Assembly: GCA_003978135.1 (NCBI GenBank) | Contig: QOAL01000201.1 | Span: 1-7,871, forward strand | DNA: 7,871 nt | Direction of reading: 5' to 3' | Source of the DNA: Thermodesulfatator sp. | Lineage (GTDB): Bacteria > Desulfobacterota > Dissulfuribacteria > Dissulfuribacterales > QOAL01 | In this document: positions 5,871-7,871 of the stretch, one piece after another | Layout of the letters: each line of letters opens with the position of its first letter | How positions within the stretch are numbered: position 1 is the stretch's first letter | Notes under the pieces: model-generated | Told to the model about the DNA's origin: nothing | The model's database searches: none | Seen by the model: the letters and a program-made list of their open reading frames with translations, nothing else | Translations under genes and position numbers: made by a program

Positions 5871-6739
5871 GAAGCTCTAATACTCTGATGACTTCTTTCC
5901 AGCTCTTGCAAGTAATCGGTAACTGCCTCTTGCCATGAGCGAAGTCTGTATCCTGCTGTCTCGGCAAAACGTGTGTTGTCCAGTACAGAGTATGAAGGTC
6001 TTCTTGCAGGCCGCGGAAAGCTGGTGGTAGGTACGGGTTTGAGCCTTACATCTGTTATATTTCTTTTTTCAAATACAAAGCTGCACAGGTCAAACCATGT
6101 ACAGGAACCACTGTTTGAACAATGGAACACACCCCTGGCATTTGCAGCCATGAGATCCCTTATGCCACGGGCCAGATCCCTGGTATAGGTGGGAGAGCCT
6201 TCCTGATCATCTACAACTGCCAATTCCGTCCTGGCCTGTGAAAGATCCAGCATGGTTTTTATAAAATTGGGTCCATGAAGACCAAAGAGCCAGGAGGTTC
6301 TGATTATGATGTAATTATCAAATGCCTGCCTGATAAATATCTCTCCCTGGAGCTTTGACTCACCATAGACATTTAGAGGGCGACAAGTATTATCCTCCTT
6401 CCAGGGTGTTGCCGCCTTTCCATCAAAGACATAATCTGTGCTCACATGCACCAGCAGCGCACCATATTTATTGCAGGCAGAGGCAAGGTTCAAAGGCCCT
6501 CTTGCATTTACCTCAAAGGCGGTCTCTTTCATGGATTCACAGTCGTCAACACGGGTAAAAGCAGCACAGTTTATTACTGCCTCTGGCCTGTATCTTGCCA
6601 CGGTTGCAGACACAGCTTTGGTCCTGGTAATATCCAGCTCCGTCCTGGACAGGGCCTTCACTTCAAATTCGCGGGAAAATTCCCTGGCCACGTCTGTAGC
6701 CAGCATGCCCCGGGCGCCGGTTACCAGCAGGCATTTCAT
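5867..6739 (-). CDS. rmlD: dTDP-4-dehydrorhamnose reductase (290 aa)
   Basis: This enzyme carries out the last step of dTDP-L-rhamnose synthesis, the NAD(P)H reduction of dTDP-4-keto-L-rhamnose. It is a short-chain dehydrogenase (extended type) with a nucleotide-binding loop TGARGML (7-13), DITRTKAV after strand 3, INCAAFTRVDDCE (56-68), and the catalytic STDYVFDG (100-107) with Thr101 and YGESK (Tyr125, Lys129). RmlD-specific signatures are present: DQEGSPTYTRDLA (178-190) and the substrate-binding RPARRPSYSVLDN (243-255). The second Gly of the usual GxxGQLG loop is kept, with Met in place of Gln. The start is three bases after the rmlB stop, with AAGGGG inside the end of rmlB as ribosome-binding site. 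The last four bases overlap lptF. It acts in the cytoplasm and supplies rhamnose for O-antigen, LPS core or other glycans. Confidence 0.95.
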   Translation of the reverse strand: MKCLLVTGARGMLATDVAREFSREFEVKALSRTELDITRTKAVSATVARYRPEAVINCAAFTRVDDCESMKETAFEVNARGPLNLASACNKYGALLVHVSTDYVFDGKAATPWKEDNTCRPLNVYGESKLQGEIFIRQAFDNYIIIRTSWLFGLHGPNFIKTMLDLSQARTELAVVDDQEGSPTYTRDLARGIRDLMAANARGVFHCSNSGSCTWFDLCSFVFEKRNITDVRLKPVPTTSFPRPARRPSYSVLDNTRFAETAGYRLRSWQEAVTDYLQELERSHQSIRAS

Positions 6740-6742
6740 GCC

Positions 6743-7753
6743 CTACCCCTTGTTGCCGTACTGCTTTTCATAATATTCCATATACTGGCCGGAAAGTATC
6801 CGTTCCCACCACGGTCTGTTGGCCAGGTACCATTTTACAGTCTTCTCCAATCCTGTTTCAAAGGTCATCCTGGGCTTCCAGCCAAGCTCTTTCACGGCAA
6901 GTTCTGAATTCATGGCATAGCGTCGGTCGTGGCCGGGCCTGTCCTTTACAAATTCTATCCTGTCCTCAGGCAGATCCAGTATCTCAAGTATTGATTTAAT
7001 GACCTGTATATTTGTTTTCTCGCACTGGCCTCCAAAATTATAAATAGCGCCAGGCCTTCCCTTTTCAAGGGCAGCCAGACAGCCCCTGCAATGATCTTCC
7101 ACATATATCCAGTCCCTGACATTCATGCCGTCACCGTAAACCGGAAGACTTCTGCCCTCCAGGCTGTTAATGACCATAAGGGGGATAAGCTTTTCAGGAA
7201 ACTGGTATGGTCCATAGTTGTTGGAGCATCTGGTTATTACCACAGGCAGGTTAAATGTTTTAAATGCAGCCCTGCAAAGAAGATCGGACGAGGCCTTTGA
7301 TGCCGAGTAAGGGCTGTTGGGCTTAAGGGGAAAATCTTCCTTGAATGCCGGATCATTGGGGCCGAGACTGCCATATACCTCGTCAGTTGAAACATGAACA
7401 AAGGTTCCCTGACAGCCGGCATTCCTGAATGCATCCAGAAGGACCTGGGTGCCCATGACGTTGGTTGTTATGAAGGGGGAGGCCTGTTGAATGGACCTGT
7501 CCACGTGACTTTCTGCTGCAAAATGAACCACACTGTCCACTTCCTTCATCACCGAGGAAACCAGTGCCATGTCCTCTATCCTGCCCCTTACGAAACTGTA
7601 GCCAGGGTGACCTTCAAGGTCCCTGAGATTTTCCAGGTTCCCTGCATAGGTCAGGGCGTCAAGGTTAACTACCTGGTTATCTGTCTCTGTCAAGAGAATG
7701 CGGATAAAATTGGATCCTATGAAGCCGCAGCCTCCTGTTACCAGAATTTTCAT
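6743..7753 (-). CDS. rmlB: dTDP-glucose 4,6-dehydratase (336 aa)
   Basis: This is the second step of dTDP-L-rhamnose synthesis: NAD-dependent oxidation, dehydration and reduction of dTDP-glucose to dTDP-4-keto-6-deoxyglucose. The NAD loop TGGCGFIGSN is at 6-15, followed by LDALTYAGNLENL (31-43), FAAESHVDRSI (78-88), and the catalytic STDEVYG (122-128) with Thr123, Asp124 and Glu125. YSASK (149-153) carries Tyr149 and Lys153; the substrate-binding RCSNNYGPYQFPEKLIP follows (175-191), then VYGDGMNVRDWIYVEDHC (205-222) and DRPGHDRRYAM (271-281). Every segment expected of RmlB is present at normal length. The ATG has AAGGA about 10 bases ahead and lies 30 bases after an upstream gene end, so the operon probably continues to the right of the window. 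The rmlA and rmlC partners are not in the window. Confidence 0.97.
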   Translation of the reverse strand: MKILVTGGCGFIGSNFIRILLTETDNQVVNLDALTYAGNLENLRDLEGHPGYSFVRGRIEDMALVSSVMKEVDSVVHFAAESHVDRSIQQASPFITTNVMGTQVLLDAFRNAGCQGTFVHVSTDEVYGSLGPNDPAFKEDFPLKPNSPYSASKASSDLLCRAAFKTFNLPVVITRCSNNYGPYQFPEKLIPLMVINSLEGRSLPVYGDGMNVRDWIYVEDHCRGCLAALEKGRPGAIYNFGGQCEKTNIQVIKSILEILDLPEDRIEFVKDRPGHDRRYAMNSELAVKELGWKPRMTFETGLEKTVKWYLANRPWWERILSGQYMEYYEKQYGNKG

Positions 7754-7783
7754 AATTTACGTTTCCTTATTGCGATTTCCTTG

Positions 7784-7871
7784 TCATTGTAGCTCTATCC
7801 CCAGCTCCAGAAAATCATCCGTGTCAATGTCTGCCGGATAATTCTGGCGAAAAAATGCCAGGGCCCTCTTC
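7784..7871 (-). CDS. C-terminal 28 residues of an unidentified protein
   Basis: A minus-strand frame open from the window edge ends at TGA (7784-7786), 30 bases before rmlB. The visible end reads RALAFFRQNYPADIDTDDF followed by LELGIELQ and is acidic and helix-like. It does not match the C-termini I know for RmlA or RmlC, so it may be another gene of the same unit. A second frame is also open nearly as long, so the choice rests on protein-like composition and spacing to rmlB. Confidence 0.42.
   Translation of the reverse strand, partial: KRALAFFRQNYPADIDTDDFLELGIELQ

Noticed and set aside
6446..6907. 153-residue plus-strand reading frame
   Set aside because: It lies opposite the rmlD and rmlB coding sequences, both of which have complete motifs; no independent support.

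Overview
The window comes from a Gram-negative (diderm) bacterium. It carries both lipopolysaccharide-export permeases (LptF, LptG) and two dTDP-rhamnose enzymes. Codon use and gene style (frequent AGG/GGA/CCC codons, a VapBC module of a type common in environmental proteobacteria) would fit a Desulfobacterota-like organism, but that placement is only an inference. Every gene I can support lies on the minus strand, so the window reads from right to left.

Right part (7871 to 3031): after the unidentified C-terminal end of a gene cut by the window edge come rmlB, rmlD, lptF, lptG and nth. Gaps are 3, -4, 5 and 15 bases, so this looks like one transcription unit. It joins two of the four dTDP-L-rhamnose steps (4,6-dehydratase and final reductase) to the inner-membrane permease pair of the LPS transporter, with the base-excision repair enzyme endonuclease III as the last gene.

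Middle (3030 to 2680): about 350 bases without a convincing gene. It holds a 109-base imperfect inverted-repeat element (2737-2845), a weak sigma70-like promoter candidate facing the next gene, several smaller hairpins and a perfect 10-base palindrome.

Left-centre (2679 to 552): a purine nucleoside phosphorylase-family gene overlaps by 11 bases an amidohydrolase of the 5'-methylthioadenosine/S-adenosylhomocysteine deaminase family. The phosphorylase keeps the 6-oxopurine-type Asn but appears to have Ile where the ribose 5'-OH-binding His normally sits. Together the pair suggests a deaminate-then-phosphorolyse route for 5'-modified adenosines (methylthioadenosine, 5'-deoxyadenosine).

Left end (551 to 1): a vapBC type II toxin-antitoxin module with an inverted repeat near its promoter. 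The vapC toxin has an in-frame TAG at codon 12, so the toxin is probably inactive while the antitoxin stays intact. The rest of vapC runs off the window.

Most of the window is ordinary, well-known families. The items most worth a second look are the phosphorylase/deaminase substrate question, the 109-base repeat and the broken toxin.
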